DNA of 64,000 nt from Ralstonia insidiosa (GCF_008801405.1 NZ_VZPV01000001.1:1922001-1986000); one strand, 5' to 3'; positions 31,824 through 40,680 are shown, counted from the first letter of the stretch. The notes: a model not told the origin generated them from the sequence alone. Numbers and translations are program-made.

Positions 31824-32459
31824 ATGGCCTGGACTCAAGACCAAATGGCGGCGCGTGCTGCCCAGGAATTGCAAGACGGTTTCTACGTCAACCTCGGGAT
31901 CGGTATCCCGACGCTTGTTGCCAACCACACCGGCGACAAGGAAGTCTGGCTGCAGAGCGAAAACGGTATGCTCGGCATCGGCCCGTTCCCCACAGAAGAC
32001 GAAGTGGATGCCGACCTGATCAACGCCGGCAAGCAAACTGTGACCACGCTGCCGGGCAGCGCCATCTTCGGCAGCGACCAGAGCTTCGCGATGATCCGTG
32101 GCGGCAAGATCAACCTGTCGATTCTCGGCGCGATGCAGGTGAGCGAGAAGGGCGATCTGGCCAACTGGATGATCCCCGGCAAGATGGTCAAGGGCATGGG
32201 CGGCGCGATGGATCTGGTGGCCGGCGTCAAGCGCGTGATCGTGCTGATGGAGCACACCGCCAAGAAGAAGGACGGCACTGAAGACCTGAAGCTCCTGCCC
32301 AAGTGCACGCTGCCGCTGACGGGTGTGGGCGTGGTCGACCGCATCATTACCGACCTGGGCGTGATGGACGTGACCGAGCAGGGCCTGAAGCTGGTTGAAA
32401 CCGCGCCAGGCGTTTCGCGCGAAGAAATCCAAGCCAAGACTGGCGTCACCCTGATCTAA
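31824..32459 (+). CDS. scoB: Succinyl-CoA:3-ketoacid CoA transferase, subunit B
   Basis: A 211-residue beta subunit. The catalytic glutamate is in Ser-Glu-Asn-Gly-Met-Leu-Gly (about residue 51), where the CoA thioester intermediate forms. GGAGA precedes the ATG. It is directly followed by the 3-hydroxybutyrate dehydrogenase gene, whose product supplies acetoacetate. Confidence 0.94.
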   Translation: MAWTQDQMAARAAQELQDGFYVNLGIGIPTLVANHTGDKEVWLQSENGMLGIGPFPTEDEVDADLINAGKQTVTTLPGSAIFGSDQSFAMIRGGKINLSILGAMQVSEKGDLANWMIPGKMVKGMGGAMDLVAGVKRVIVLMEHTAKKKDGTEDLKLLPKCTLPLTGVGVVDRIITDLGVMDVTEQGLKLVETAPGVSREEIQAKTGVTLI

Positions 32460-32472
32460 CCCGGAGACTGCG

Positions 32473-33252
32473 ATGCTGCAAGGAAAAACCGCCCTCGTCA
32501 CGGGCTCGACCAGCGGGATCGGTCTGGGCATTGCCTGCTCGCTGGCCGCGCAGGGTGCCAACATCATCATGAACGGCTTTGGCGATGTGGAAGCGCCCAA
32601 GGCCCAGATTGCCGCGGCGGGCAAGAACGCCATTCGCGTTGGTTACCACGGCGCCGACATGAGCAAGGCGGCCGAGATCGAAGGCATGTTTGCCTATGCC
32701 GAGGCTGAGTTCGGCGGTGTGGACATCCTCGTCAACAACGCTGGCATCCAGTACGTGGCCAATGTGGAAGACTTCCCGACCGAGCGTTGGGACGCCATCA
32801 TCGCCATCAACCTGACGTCTGCATTCCACACCACACGCCTGGCCGTGCCGGGCATGAAGCGCAAGAACTGGGGCCGCATCATCAACATCGCTTCGGCGCA
32901 CGGGCTCGTGGCATCGGCGCAGAAGTCAGCCTACGTGGCGGCCAAGCACGGCATTGTCGGCTTTACCAAGTCGGTGGCGCTGGAGACCGCGCAGACGGGC
33001 ATCACGTCCAACGCGATCTGCCCGGGCTGGGTGCTGACACCGCTGGTACAGAAGCAGATCGATGCGCGCGCCGAGAAGGATGGTCTGTCCGCGCTCGAAG
33101 CCAAGAAGGATCTGCTGATGGAAAAGCAGCCCTCCGGTGAATTCGTCACGCCCGATCAGCTCGGCGCGCTGGCGGTGTTCCTGTGCAGTGACGCGGCCGA
33201 GCAGGTGCGCGGCGTGGCCTGGAACATGGACGGCGGCTGGGTGGCGCAGTAA
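32473..33252 (+). CDS. bdhA: 3-hydroxybutyrate dehydrogenase
   Basis: A 259-residue SDR that oxidises 3-hydroxybutyrate to acetoacetate with NAD. Motifs: Gly-Ser-Thr-Ser-Gly-Ile-Gly (11-17), Asn-Asn-Ala-Gly (about 90), Ser (Asn-Ile-Ala-Ser-Ala-His-Gly), then Tyr-Val-Ala-Ala-Lys-His-Gly. The Ser-Ala-His-Gly and Gln-Lys-Gln-Ile stretches are typical of this enzyme. It ends the scoAB operon and is followed by a strong terminator. Confidence 0.93.
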   Translation: MLQGKTALVTGSTSGIGLGIACSLAAQGANIIMNGFGDVEAPKAQIAAAGKNAIRVGYHGADMSKAAEIEGMFAYAEAEFGGVDILVNNAGIQYVANVEDFPTERWDAIIAINLTSAFHTTRLAVPGMKRKNWGRIINIASAHGLVASAQKSAYVAAKHGIVGFTKSVALETAQTGITSNAICPGWVLTPLVQKQIDARAEKDGLSALEAKKDLLMEKQPSGEFVTPDQLGALAVFLCSDAAEQVRGVAWNMDGGWVAQ

Positions 33253-33269
33253 CGCGACCGACGTCGTGG

Positions 33270-33297
33270 AAAAGCCTCGCTGCGGCGAGGCTTTTTT
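33270..33297 (+). terminator. Intrinsic terminator after bdhA
   Basis: AAAGCCTCGC and GCGAGGCTTT pair perfectly over ten bases around TGCG, followed by further T residues. It closes the ketone-body operon. Confidence 0.92.
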
Positions 33298-33398
33298 GTT
33301 TGTGCGAAGACACGCATGCCTGCTGCACCGCCGCATGGTTGCCGGGCCGCGTACAATCAGGCTTCGCTGTCTCCGTCATTTCCGTGTGGGAGTTGTAG

Positions 33399-34268
33399 AT
33401 GCCAGTTTCGCCGCGCCTTGCCTTCGTGCAGTGCCTGAGCCCGTCCGGCCTGCATCGGATGGCCTATCACGAGTGGGGCGATCCGCAGAACCCGCGTGTG
33501 CTGGTTTGCGTGCACGGCCTCTCGCGTACCGGCCGCGACTTCGACGTGCTGGCGCAGGCGCTGTGCAACGACTACCGCGTGATCTGCCCCGATGTGGTCG
33601 GGCGTGGTCGTTCCGACTGGCTGCTCGATCCGAAGGGCTACGTGATTCCGCAATATGTGGCCGACATGGTGACGTTGCTGGCACGCCTGAACGTGGAGTC
33701 GGTCGACTGGTTTGGAACCTCGATGGGCGGACTGATTGGCATGAGCCTGGCTGGCCTGCCGAAGTCACCGGTCCGCAAACTGCTGCTCAACGATGTGGGC
33801 CCGCGCGTGACGGAATCGTCGTTGACGCGTATTGGCGCGTACCTGGGCTTGAACGTCCGTTTCAAGACCTTTGATGAGGGGCTCGCGTATCTCAAGACGA
33901 TCAGCGCGTCGTTCGGGCCGCATACGCCCGAGCAATGGCGCGAGTTGAACACCGCCATTCTCAAGCCGCAGGGTGGTGAGTGGATCCTGCACTATGATCC
34001 GCGCCTGGCCGAACCGTTCAAGAGCACCACGCCCGAGTTGATCGCTGCCGGCGAAGCCACGCTGTGGAAGCTCTTCGAGGCGATTCCCGGCGAGGTGCTC
34101 ATCGTGCGCGGCGCGCAGTCCGATCTGCTCACGCGCGAGACCGTTGAGGTCATGATGCAGCGCGGTCAACACGTCAACACGGTGGAGATTCCCGACGTGG
34201 GCCACGCGCCGACCTTCATCCAGCCGGATCAGGTGGCGATCGCCCGCAAGTTCTTTCTCGGTCAATGA
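33399..34268 (+). CDS. Alpha/beta hydrolase
   Basis: A 289-residue alpha/beta hydrolase. His-Gly-Leu-Ser-Arg-Thr-Gly-Arg-Asp-Phe-Asp forms the oxyanion region, Gly-Thr-Ser-Met-Gly-Gly the nucleophile elbow, and Val-Gly-His-Ala-Pro the catalytic His. It belongs to a group common near relA in beta-proteobacteria; its substrate is unknown. The RidA gene follows by 31 bases on the same strand. Confidence 0.88.
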   Translation: MPVSPRLAFVQCLSPSGLHRMAYHEWGDPQNPRVLVCVHGLSRTGRDFDVLAQALCNDYRVICPDVVGRGRSDWLLDPKGYVIPQYVADMVTLLARLNVESVDWFGTSMGGLIGMSLAGLPKSPVRKLLLNDVGPRVTESSLTRIGAYLGLNVRFKTFDEGLAYLKTISASFGPHTPEQWRELNTAILKPQGGEWILHYDPRLAEPFKSTTPELIAAGEATLWKLFEAIPGEVLIVRGAQSDLLTRETVEVMMQRGQHVNTVEIPDVGHAPTFIQPDQVAIARKFFLGQ

Positions 34269-34299
34269 CCGTTTGTCTGCCCCCAATTCGATTCGCAAT

Positions 34300-34668
34300 A
34301 TGAGCACTGAACTGAAACGCTACAACGTCGAACATCGTTACTCCGACGCAGCCGTCTACAACGGCGTCGTCTACGTGGCCGGCCAGGTGCCCGAGACCAC
34401 GCTGGACGCCGGCATTGCCGAGCAGACGGCAGAGGTGCTCGCCATCATCGACCGCGTGCTCGCCGCCAACGGCAGCGACAAGACGCGCATCCTGATGTGC
34501 CAGATCTTCCTGAAAGACATCACCGAGATTGGCGAGATGAACAAGGTGTGGGACCAGTGGGTCGCTGCCGAGTCCAAGAACTCGCCGCCGCGCGCTACGG
34601 TTGAGTCCGCACTGGCCAACCCGAAGTACCGCATTGAAATCGTCGTGACGGCTGCGCAGAAGAGCTAA
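34300..34668 (+). CDS. RidA / YjgF-family enamine deaminase-like protein
   Basis: A 122-residue RidA-superfamily protein. Members hydrolyse reactive enamine/imine intermediates of amino-acid metabolism. Val-Tyr-Val-Ala-Gly-Gln-Val-Pro is at residues 24-31 and Pro-Pro-Arg-Ala-Thr-Val-Glu-Ser carries the conserved arginine. It lies just upstream of relA. Confidence 0.9.
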   Translation: MSTELKRYNVEHRYSDAAVYNGVVYVAGQVPETTLDAGIAEQTAEVLAIIDRVLAANGSDKTRILMCQIFLKDITEIGEMNKVWDQWVAAESKNSPPRATVESALANPKYRIEIVVTAAQKS

Positions 34669-34695
34669 GCCCGTCGCGTCACAGCAGGACGCATC

Positions 34696-36933
34696 ATGGA
34701 GAACAAGACCGACCGGCCAGCCGAGGGGGCTGGCAAGTTGGCAACACCCGCGGCAGAGCAGGTCGCTAGGGCGATCGAATACCTCGCCGCCAATGCCGGC
34801 GATAACGTCACGCTGACGGGCGAGTCGCTGGAGTCGCACGCGCGCGGCACGATCGCCATCCTCGAAGGGCTGCGCGTTGATACCCCGTCGCTGCAGGCGG
34901 CCGCGCTGTTCCTGTTGCCCACGTTGGCGATGGACAACGAAAAGGCGCTCGAACCCGCCTTCGGCCCCGAGGTGGTCAAACTCGTGCACGACGTGCGGCA
35001 GTTGCTGCGCATCGGCGCGATTGCTGGCTTGGTGAGTCCGACGGATGCCGGTATCACGCGCAAGAACGAAGCCGAGGCGCGCCGCGCCCAGGTCGAAGCG
35101 CTGCGCAAGATGCTGCTTGCGTTCGCGCAGGACATTCGTGTGGTGCTGATCCGGTTGGCGTCACGGTTGCAATCGCTGCGCTGGCTGGCGCAAAGCAAGC
35201 GTCCCGCGCCCGAGGGTATGGCGCGTGAGACGCTCGACATCTACGCGCCGCTCGCCAACCGCCTTGGCATCTGGCAACTCAAGTGGGAGCTGGAAGATCT
35301 CGGCTTCCGCTTCGAAGACCCCGACACGTACAAGCGCATCGCCCGCCTGCTCGACGAAAAGCGCATCGAGCGTGAAAAATTCATCGGCGAGGCCATCGCG
35401 CAGTTGCAGAAGACGCTGCACGACGCCGGCATCCAGGCCGAGGTGAGCGGCCGCCCCAAGCACATCTACAGCATCTGGAAAAAGATGCGCGGCAAGGAGC
35501 TCGACTTTGCCGATCTGTATGACGTGCGCGCCTTCCGCGTGATCGTCGACGACATCAAGGATTGCTACACGGTGCTCGGTTTCGTGCACCACATGTGGCA
35601 GCCGATCCCGAAAGAGTTCGACGACTACATCTCCCGCCCGAAGGCCAACGGCTACATGTCGCTCCACACGGTGGTGATCGGCGACGACGGCCGCGCGCTG
35701 GAGGTGCAGATCCGCACGCGCGAGATGCACCACTTTGCCGAGTACGGTGTGGCCGCACACTGGCGCTACAAGGAAGCGGGCAGCAAGGGCTATGCCGGCC
35801 AGTTCTCCGCCAGCGAGCGCTACGACGAGAAGATCGCCTGGCTGCGTCAACTTCTCGCCTGGAAGGACGACGCCGAACACACCGTCGCGCACGAAGATTC
35901 GCCCTGGGAGCAGCTCAAGCACACCGAGCTCGATGACCATATCTACGTGCTGACGCCGCAGGCACGCGTGATCGCGTTGCCGCAAGGCGCGACGCCGGTC
36001 GACTTCGCCTACCACCTGCACAGCGATCTCGGGCATCGCTGCCGCGGCGCGCGCGTCGACGGCACGATGGTGCCGTTGAACACGCCGCTGAAGAACGGGC
36101 AGACGGTGGAGATCGTGACCGTCAAGCACGGCGGCCCGTCGCGCGACTGGCTGAACACCGAGTTGCACTATCTGGTCAGCCCTCGTGCGCGCACGAAAGT
36201 GCGTGCGTGGTTCAACGCGATGGAGCTGGAAGAGACGCTCGCCCAGGGCCGCGCGCTCATCGACAAGACGCTGCAGCGTGAGGGCAAGACCGCCGTCAAT
36301 CTGGAGGAGCTGGCGGCCAAGCTCGGCTACAAGACGCCGGACGATCTGTACGCTGTGGTCGCCAAGGATGAGCTGAGCCTGCGCCGCATCGAGGCGGTGC
36401 TGCGCTCGGATGGTGCGCCGCCACCCGTGCCGGTTGACGACGAGGCGCTGATCACCAAGAAGAGCAAAGCGACCAGTGTGGCCCGTGGCGCCAAGAGCGG
36501 CGTGCTGGTGGTGGGCGTTGATTCACTGCTTACGCAGATGTCGCGTTGCTGCAAGCCGGCGCCACCGGACCCGATCGTCGGTTTCGTTACGCGCGGACGT
36601 GGGGTGTCGATCCATCGGCAAAGTTGCGCGACATTCCAGCAGCTGGCTGGCCGCGCGCCGGGTCGCGTGATCCAGACGGAGTGGGGTCAACGCAGTGACT
36701 CAGTCTATCCAATCGACATCCAGGTCGAAGCGCTGGACCGTCAGGGGCTGCTGCGCGACATCTCGGAAATCCTCTCGCGCGAGAAGATCAACGTGACTGG
36801 TGTGCGTACGCTGTCGAGCAAGGGCGTTGCCAAAATGCAGTTCACTGCCGAGGTGGCGGAGGCGACACAACTGCAGCGCGCACTGACTTTGATAGAAGAA
36901 GTGCAAGGGGTGTTGACAGCCAAGCGCAAGTGA
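34696..36933 (+). CDS. relA: (p)ppGpp synthetase RelA
   Basis: A 745-residue RelA/SpoT homologue. The N-terminal HD hydrolase region is degenerate: the paired His-Asp residues are replaced near residue 75 (Leu-Phe-Leu-Leu-Pro-Thr-Leu), so it should be synthetase only. The synthetase domain (about 235-400), TGS domain (about 415-475), a Cys-Cys-Lys-Pro zinc-finger region (about 615) and a C-terminal ACT domain (about 668-740) follow. It makes (p)ppGpp on the ribosome during amino-acid starvation. tRNA-Val and the thrS cluster follow immediately. Confidence 0.95.
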   Translation: MENKTDRPAEGAGKLATPAAEQVARAIEYLAANAGDNVTLTGESLESHARGTIAILEGLRVDTPSLQAAALFLLPTLAMDNEKALEPAFGPEVVKLVHDVRQLLRIGAIAGLVSPTDAGITRKNEAEARRAQVEALRKMLLAFAQDIRVVLIRLASRLQSLRWLAQSKRPAPEGMARETLDIYAPLANRLGIWQLKWELEDLGFRFEDPDTYKRIARLLDEKRIEREKFIGEAIAQLQKTLHDAGIQAEVSGRPKHIYSIWKKMRGKELDFADLYDVRAFRVIVDDIKDCYTVLGFVHHMWQPIPKEFDDYISRPKANGYMSLHTVVIGDDGRALEVQIRTREMHHFAEYGVAAHWRYKEAGSKGYAGQFSASERYDEKIAWLRQLLAWKDDAEHTVAHEDSPWEQLKHTELDDHIYVLTPQARVIALPQGATPVDFAYHLHSDLGHRCRGARVDGTMVPLNTPLKNGQTVEIVTVKHGGPSRDWLNTELHYLVSPRARTKVRAWFNAMELEETLAQGRALIDKTLQREGKTAVNLEELAAKLGYKTPDDLYAVVAKDELSLRRIEAVLRSDGAPPPVPVDDEALITKKSKATSVARGAKSGVLVVGVDSLLTQMSRCCKPAPPDPIVGFVTRGRGVSIHRQSCATFQQLAGRAPGRVIQTEWGQRSDSVYPIDIQVEALDRQGLLRDISEILSREKINVTGVRTLSSKGVAKMQFTAEVAEATQLQRALTLIEEVQGVLTAKRK

Positions 36934-36955
36934 CGGTATAGTCTTGTTCTTCGGC

Positions 36956-37032
36956 AGGCTCGTAGCTCAGCTGGTTAGAGCACCACCTTGACATGGTGGG
37001 GGTCGTTGGTTCGAGTCCAATCGAGCCTACCA
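36956..37032 (+). tRNA. tRNA-Val (anticodon GAC)
   Basis: A complete cloverleaf with acceptor stem AGGCTCG/CGAGCCT, D arm AGCTCAGCTGGTTAGAGC, anticodon stem CCACC/GGTGG with loop TTGACAT, T loop TTCGAGT and encoded CCA. It decodes GUC. It lies between relA and the thrS leader and may be co-transcribed with either. Confidence 0.96.
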
Positions 37033-37106
37033 ACGCATTTAGCAGGACGCGTCGGGTAGGATGTCCAAGCCGTCATCCCTCGGGTTTGTCCCGTACAACT
37101 GAAGTG

Positions 37107-37184
37107 AAGGGCAAAACATGATTCAAGCACCGCGAACTACAACCGCTTCGGAGCGACAGTAGTCAAGGTGCGGTTTTCGCCCTT
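37107..37184 (+). promoter_or_regulatory. Nested hairpin of the proposed thrS attenuator
   Basis: AAGGGCAAAAC (37107-37117) can pair with GTTTTCGCCCTT (37173-37184) with one bulged base. Inside it GCACC (37127-37131) pairs with GGTGC (37167-37171), and CGCT/AGCG closes a TCGG loop. The GTTTTC strand can instead pair with GAAAAC at 37217-37222, which is the upstream arm of the terminator. This gives mutually exclusive structures as in amino-acid attenuators. Confidence 0.6.
37118..37162 (+). CDS. Putative threonine-rich leader peptide of thrS
   Basis: A 14-codon frame reading Met-Ile-Gln-Ala-Pro-Arg-Thr-Thr-Thr-Ala-Ser-Glu-Arg-Gln, then TAG. AAGGG lies six bases before the ATG. Three consecutive threonine codons (ACT, ACA, ACC; 37136-37144) sit inside nested hairpins. 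They lie upstream of a strong terminator and of the threonyl-tRNA synthetase gene. A ribosome stalled on these codons would free the antiterminator strand. The role is inferred from this arrangement; I know of no description of it. Confidence 0.6.
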   Translation: MIQAPRTTTASERQ

Positions 37185-37217
37185 TGTGCTCTGCCCAAGC
37201 GGTAGTCAGCGCAAAAG

Positions 37218-37245
37218 AAAACGCGGCCTTGGCCGCGTTTTTTTT
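37218..37245 (+). terminator. Intrinsic terminator / attenuator before thrS
   Basis: AAACGCGGCC and GGCCGCGTTT pair over ten bases and are followed by a T run. It lies 153 bases before thrS and 55 bases after the leader-peptide stop, with no gene between. Its upstream arm can alternatively pair with 37171-37178, which would allow read-through. Confidence 0.85.
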
Positions 37246-37397
37246 CGTCCGCGTTTTTATGTCATACGTGGCGATCAGGCTGAAAGCGCTTCGAAGCATC
37301 GATTCGACAATCTGCCGCACCGGCTTGGTGTGGCGCACGACAGAATGACAGCCTTCGCGTGGACGACAAGCGCGACGGTGACTCCACAGGAGCAAGC

Positions 37398-39305
37398 ATG
37401 ATCGCAATCACGTTGCCGGACGGTTCCCGGCGCGAGTTTCCCGGCCCGGTAACTGTGGCTGAAGTGGCGCAGAGTATCGGCGCAGGTCTGGCCAAGGCCG
37501 CACTGGCCGGCCGCGTGGACGGCCAGATGGTTGACACGAGCTACACGATCGACCGCGACGCCAAGCTCGCCATCATCACCGACAAGGACGCCGACGGCGT
37601 CGACGTGATCCGCCACTCGACGGCCCACTTGCTGGCCTACGCCGTCAAGGAGCTGTATCCGGAAGCGCAGGTCACGATCGGCCCAGTCATCGACAACGGC
37701 TTCTACTACGACTTCGCCTACAAGCGTCCCTTCACGCCGGAAGACCTCGTCGCCATCGAAAAGAAGATGACCGAGCTCGCCAAGAAAGACGAGAAGGTCA
37801 CGCGTGAAGTCTGGAACCGTGACGAGGCCGTCAAGCTGTTCCAAAGCATGGGCGAGAAGTACAAGGCCGAGATCATTGCCTCCATTCCGGAGGACCAGGA
37901 GATCGGCCTGTACCGTGAAGGCAATTTCGTCGATCTGTGCCGCGGCCCGCACGTGCCATCCACGGGCAAGCTCAAGGTCTTCAAGCTGATGAAGGTCGCG
38001 GGCGCCTACTGGCGTGGCGATCACAACAACGAGATGCTCCAGCGCATCTACGGCACGGCCTGGGCCAAGAAAGAAGATCAGGAAGCCTACCTGCGCATGC
38101 TGGAAGAGGCCGAAAAGCGCGACCACCGCAAGCTGGGTCGCGAGCTCGACCTGTTCCACATCGACGAAACGGCCCCGGGTATGGTGTTCTGGCACCCCAA
38201 GGGCTGGACGCTGTGGCAAGAGATCGAGCAGTACATGCGCCGCGTGTACCGTGAAAACGGCTACCAAGAAGTGAAGGGGCCGCAGATTCTCGACAAGTCG
38301 CTGTGGGAGAAGACCGGCCACTGGGACAAGTATCGCGAGAACATGTTCATCACGGAATCGGAAAAGCGCGAGTACGCGCTCAAGCCGATGAACTGCCCTG
38401 GCCACATCCTCATCTACAAGCAGGGCATCAAGAGCTACCGCGATCTGCCGCTGCGTTTCGGCGAGTTTGGCGCCTGCCACCGCAACGAGCCTTCGGGCGG
38501 TTTGCACGGCATCATGCGCGTGCGCGGCTTTACGCAGGACGATGGCCACATCTTCTGTACCGAAGACATGATCCAGGCCGAAGTGACGGCGTTCACGACG
38601 CTGCTGCAGAAGGTCTACAAGGATTTCGGCTTTACCGAGATTCTGTACAAGTTGTCGACGCGCCCGGAAAAGCGCATCGGCACTGAGGAAAGCTGGGACC
38701 GCGCCGAAGCTGCCTTGGCAGACGGCTTGCGTGCCTCCGGCTGCGAATTCGAGTATCTGCCCGGCGAGGGTGCGTTCTATGGCCCGAAGATCGAATACGT
38801 GCTGAAAGATGCACTTGGTCGCCAGTGGCAGTGCGGCACGATCCAGGTCGACCCGAACCTGCCGGAGCGCTTGGACGCCGAGTTTGTCGGCGAAGATGGC
38901 GCGCGCCATCGCCCCATCATGCTGCACCGGGCCATCGTGGGCAGCCTTGAGCGATTCATCGGTATCTTGATCGAGCAATATGCCGGTGCGCTGCCGACGT
39001 GGCTTTCGTCGGTACAGATTGCGGTGCTCAGCATCACCGATTCGCATGCCGAATACGCACAATCCGTTGCGCAATCCCTGCAAAAACAAGGATTTAGGGC
39101 GGTTGTCGATTTGCGGAATGAGAAAATTGGGTATAAAATCCGCGAGCATTCCGTGCAGAAGGTCCCTTACCAGATTGTGGTGGGCGACAAAGAGCGGGAT
39201 GAAAATCAGGTGGCCGTGCGTGCCCGTGGCAACGTCGATCTAGGCTCCATGCCGCTGTCGGCGTTCGTTGAGCGACTGCAGAACGATCTCGCCAACAAGT
39301 CATGA
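37398..39305 (+). CDS. thrS: Threonyl-tRNA synthetase
   Basis: A 635-residue class II synthetase that charges tRNA-Thr. An N-terminal TGS domain (residues 1-60) is followed by the editing domain with its zinc-like motif (His-Ser-Thr-Ala-His-Leu, about 73). The catalytic core has Met-Asn-Cys-Pro-Gly-His near 333, and an anticodon-binding domain ends the protein. AGGAG lies six bases before the ATG at 37398; a GTG at 37359 is not needed. It heads the thrS-infC-rpmI-rplT-pheS-pheT-ihfA cluster. Confidence 0.97.
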   Translation: MIAITLPDGSRREFPGPVTVAEVAQSIGAGLAKAALAGRVDGQMVDTSYTIDRDAKLAIITDKDADGVDVIRHSTAHLLAYAVKELYPEAQVTIGPVIDNGFYYDFAYKRPFTPEDLVAIEKKMTELAKKDEKVTREVWNRDEAVKLFQSMGEKYKAEIIASIPEDQEIGLYREGNFVDLCRGPHVPSTGKLKVFKLMKVAGAYWRGDHNNEMLQRIYGTAWAKKEDQEAYLRMLEEAEKRDHRKLGRELDLFHIDETAPGMVFWHPKGWTLWQEIEQYMRRVYRENGYQEVKGPQILDKSLWEKTGHWDKYRENMFITESEKREYALKPMNCPGHILIYKQGIKSYRDLPLRFGEFGACHRNEPSGGLHGIMRVRGFTQDDGHIFCTEDMIQAEVTAFTTLLQKVYKDFGFTEILYKLSTRPEKRIGTEESWDRAEAALADGLRASGCEFEYLPGEGAFYGPKIEYVLKDALGRQWQCGTIQVDPNLPERLDAEFVGEDGARHRPIMLHRAIVGSLERFIGILIEQYAGALPTWLSSVQIAVLSITDSHAEYAQSVAQSLQKQGFRAVVDLRNEKIGYKIREHSVQKVPYQIVVGDKERDENQVAVRARGNVDLGSMPLSAFVERLQNDLANKS

Positions 39306-39347
39306 GCTGGGCACGGCCTGTTTTTTTGAATCTTTGAGGACATCAAC

Positions 39348-39872
39348 ATCGCTACTGATAAATCTTCTCACCGCCTCAACCGCGAAATCACCGCGCCGGA
39401 AGTCCGGCTGACGGGGGTTGAGGGAGAAGCGCTCGGCATCGTCAAGCTGTTCGACGCACTGCGTCTGGCAGAAGAGAAAGACGTCGACTTGGTCGAGATC
39501 GCGCCGACTGCGCAGCCGCCCGTCTGCCGCCTGATGGACTATGGCAAGTTCAGGTATTCGGAGCAAAAGAAGGCTCACGAAGCCAAGCTGAAGCAGAAGG
39601 TCATCCAGGTGAAGGAAGTCAAATTCCGCCCTGGTACCGATGACGGCGACTATGACGTTAAGCTGCGCAATCTGAAGCGCTTCCTGGAAGAAGGGGACCG
39701 CGCCAAGATCACACTGCGTTTCCGTGGCCGCGAAATGGCTCACCAGGAACTCGGTATGCGCGTGCTGGAGCGTATCAAGTCTGACCTGGAGGAATACGGC
39801 CAGGTTGAGCAGATGCCCAAGATGGAAGGTCGCCAGGCTGTCATGATGTTGGCACCCAAGAAGAAAAAGTAA
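39348..39872 (+). CDS. infC: Translation initiation factor IF-3
   Basis: A 174-residue IF-3 whose frame opens with ATC (39348): Ile-Ala-Thr-Asp-Lys-Ser-Ser-His-Arg-Leu-Asn. GAGGA ends seven bases before it. No ATG, GTG or TTG could start the N-terminal domain, so a non-standard start is required. The rare infC start codon lets IF-3 repress its own translation in enterobacteria. The linker Glu-Gln-Lys-Lys-Ala-His-Glu-Ala-Lys and the C-terminal RNA-binding domain are intact. Confidence 0.93.
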   Translation: MATDKSSHRLNREITAPEVRLTGVEGEALGIVKLFDALRLAEEKDVDLVEIAPTAQPPVCRLMDYGKFRYSEQKKAHEAKLKQKVIQVKEVKFRPGTDDGDYDVKLRNLKRFLEEGDRAKITLRFRGREMAHQELGMRVLERIKSDLEEYGQVEQMPKMEGRQAVMMLAPKKKK

Positions 39873-40039
39873 CGCAGTGGTGGCCGGACGATTCCGGCTG
39901 CACTGAGCAGGTTCCAGACGGAAACGTCGGAAAACGCGGCGGGTGTCAAAACTGGCCGCGATACAACAAGTGAGTCCGGGTCATGCAAGTGTCGGCGCTA
40001 GCCGTCCACCTGGCTTCATGTCAAAAACGGAGTTGTTCC

Positions 40040-40237
40040 ATGCCGAAGATGAAGACGAAGAAAAGCGCCTCCAAGCGCTTTACTGCCCGTCCTGGTGGCA
40101 CGATCAAACGTGGCCAAGCCTTCAAGCGTCACATCCTGACCAAGAAGACCACCAAGAACAAGCGTCACCTGCGCGGTACCGAGGGCGTCCATGAGACGAA
40201 CCTGAAGTCCGTTCGCGCAATGATGCCGTACGCCTAA
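40040..40237 (+). CDS. rpmI: Ribosomal protein bL35
   Basis: A 65-residue, very basic large-subunit protein with the typical start Met-Pro-Lys-Met-Lys-Thr-Lys-Lys-Ser-Ala. The 167 bases between infC and rpmI are where ribosomal protein L20 controls this operon in enterobacteria; I have not modelled a structure here. The real start is this ATG rather than upstream frames without homology. Confidence 0.97.
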   Translation: MPKMKTKKSASKRFTARPGGTIKRGQAFKRHILTKKTTKNKRHLRGTEGVHETNLKSVRAMMPYA

Positions 40238-40265
40238 CCCTAACTAACTACGAAAGGAGCATTTC

Positions 40266-40622
40266 ATGCCTCGAGTAAAACGTGGGGTCACAGCGCGGGC
40301 CCGTCATAAGAAGGTTATCAGCGCAGCCAAGGGTTACCGCGGCCGTCGCAATAACGTCTATCGCATCGCCAAGCAGGCGGTCATGCGTGCTGGTCAGTAC
40401 GCTTACCGCGATCGTCGCAACAAGAAGCGCGTATTCCGCGCACTCTGGATTGCACGTATCAACGCCGGCGCACGCGAGCATGGTCTGACGTACAGCAAGT
40501 TCATGAACGGCCTGAAGAAGGCGTCCATCGAACTGGACCGCAAGGTGCTGTCGGACATGGCCATTCACGACAAGGTGGCTTTTGCCGCCATCGTGAACCA
40601 GGTGAAAGCCAACGTCGCCTGA
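40266..40622 (+). CDS. rplT: Ribosomal protein bL20
   Basis: A 118-residue L20 (Met-Pro-Arg-Val-Lys-Arg-Gly-Val, then Lys-Gly-Tyr-Arg-Gly-Arg-Arg-Asn-Asn-Val). It binds 23S rRNA early in assembly. AAAGGAG lies just before the ATG. A strong terminator separates it from pheS. Confidence 0.97.
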   Translation: MPRVKRGVTARARHKKVISAAKGYRGRRNNVYRIAKQAVMRAGQYAYRDRRNKKRVFRALWIARINAGAREHGLTYSKFMNGLKKASIELDRKVLSDMAIHDKVAFAAIVNQVKANVA

Positions 40623-40680
40623 TGGATTAGCCGGGCAGGCTGCTGGAATTGCCCAGTAAGTTTGCCGGCTGATCACCCTG

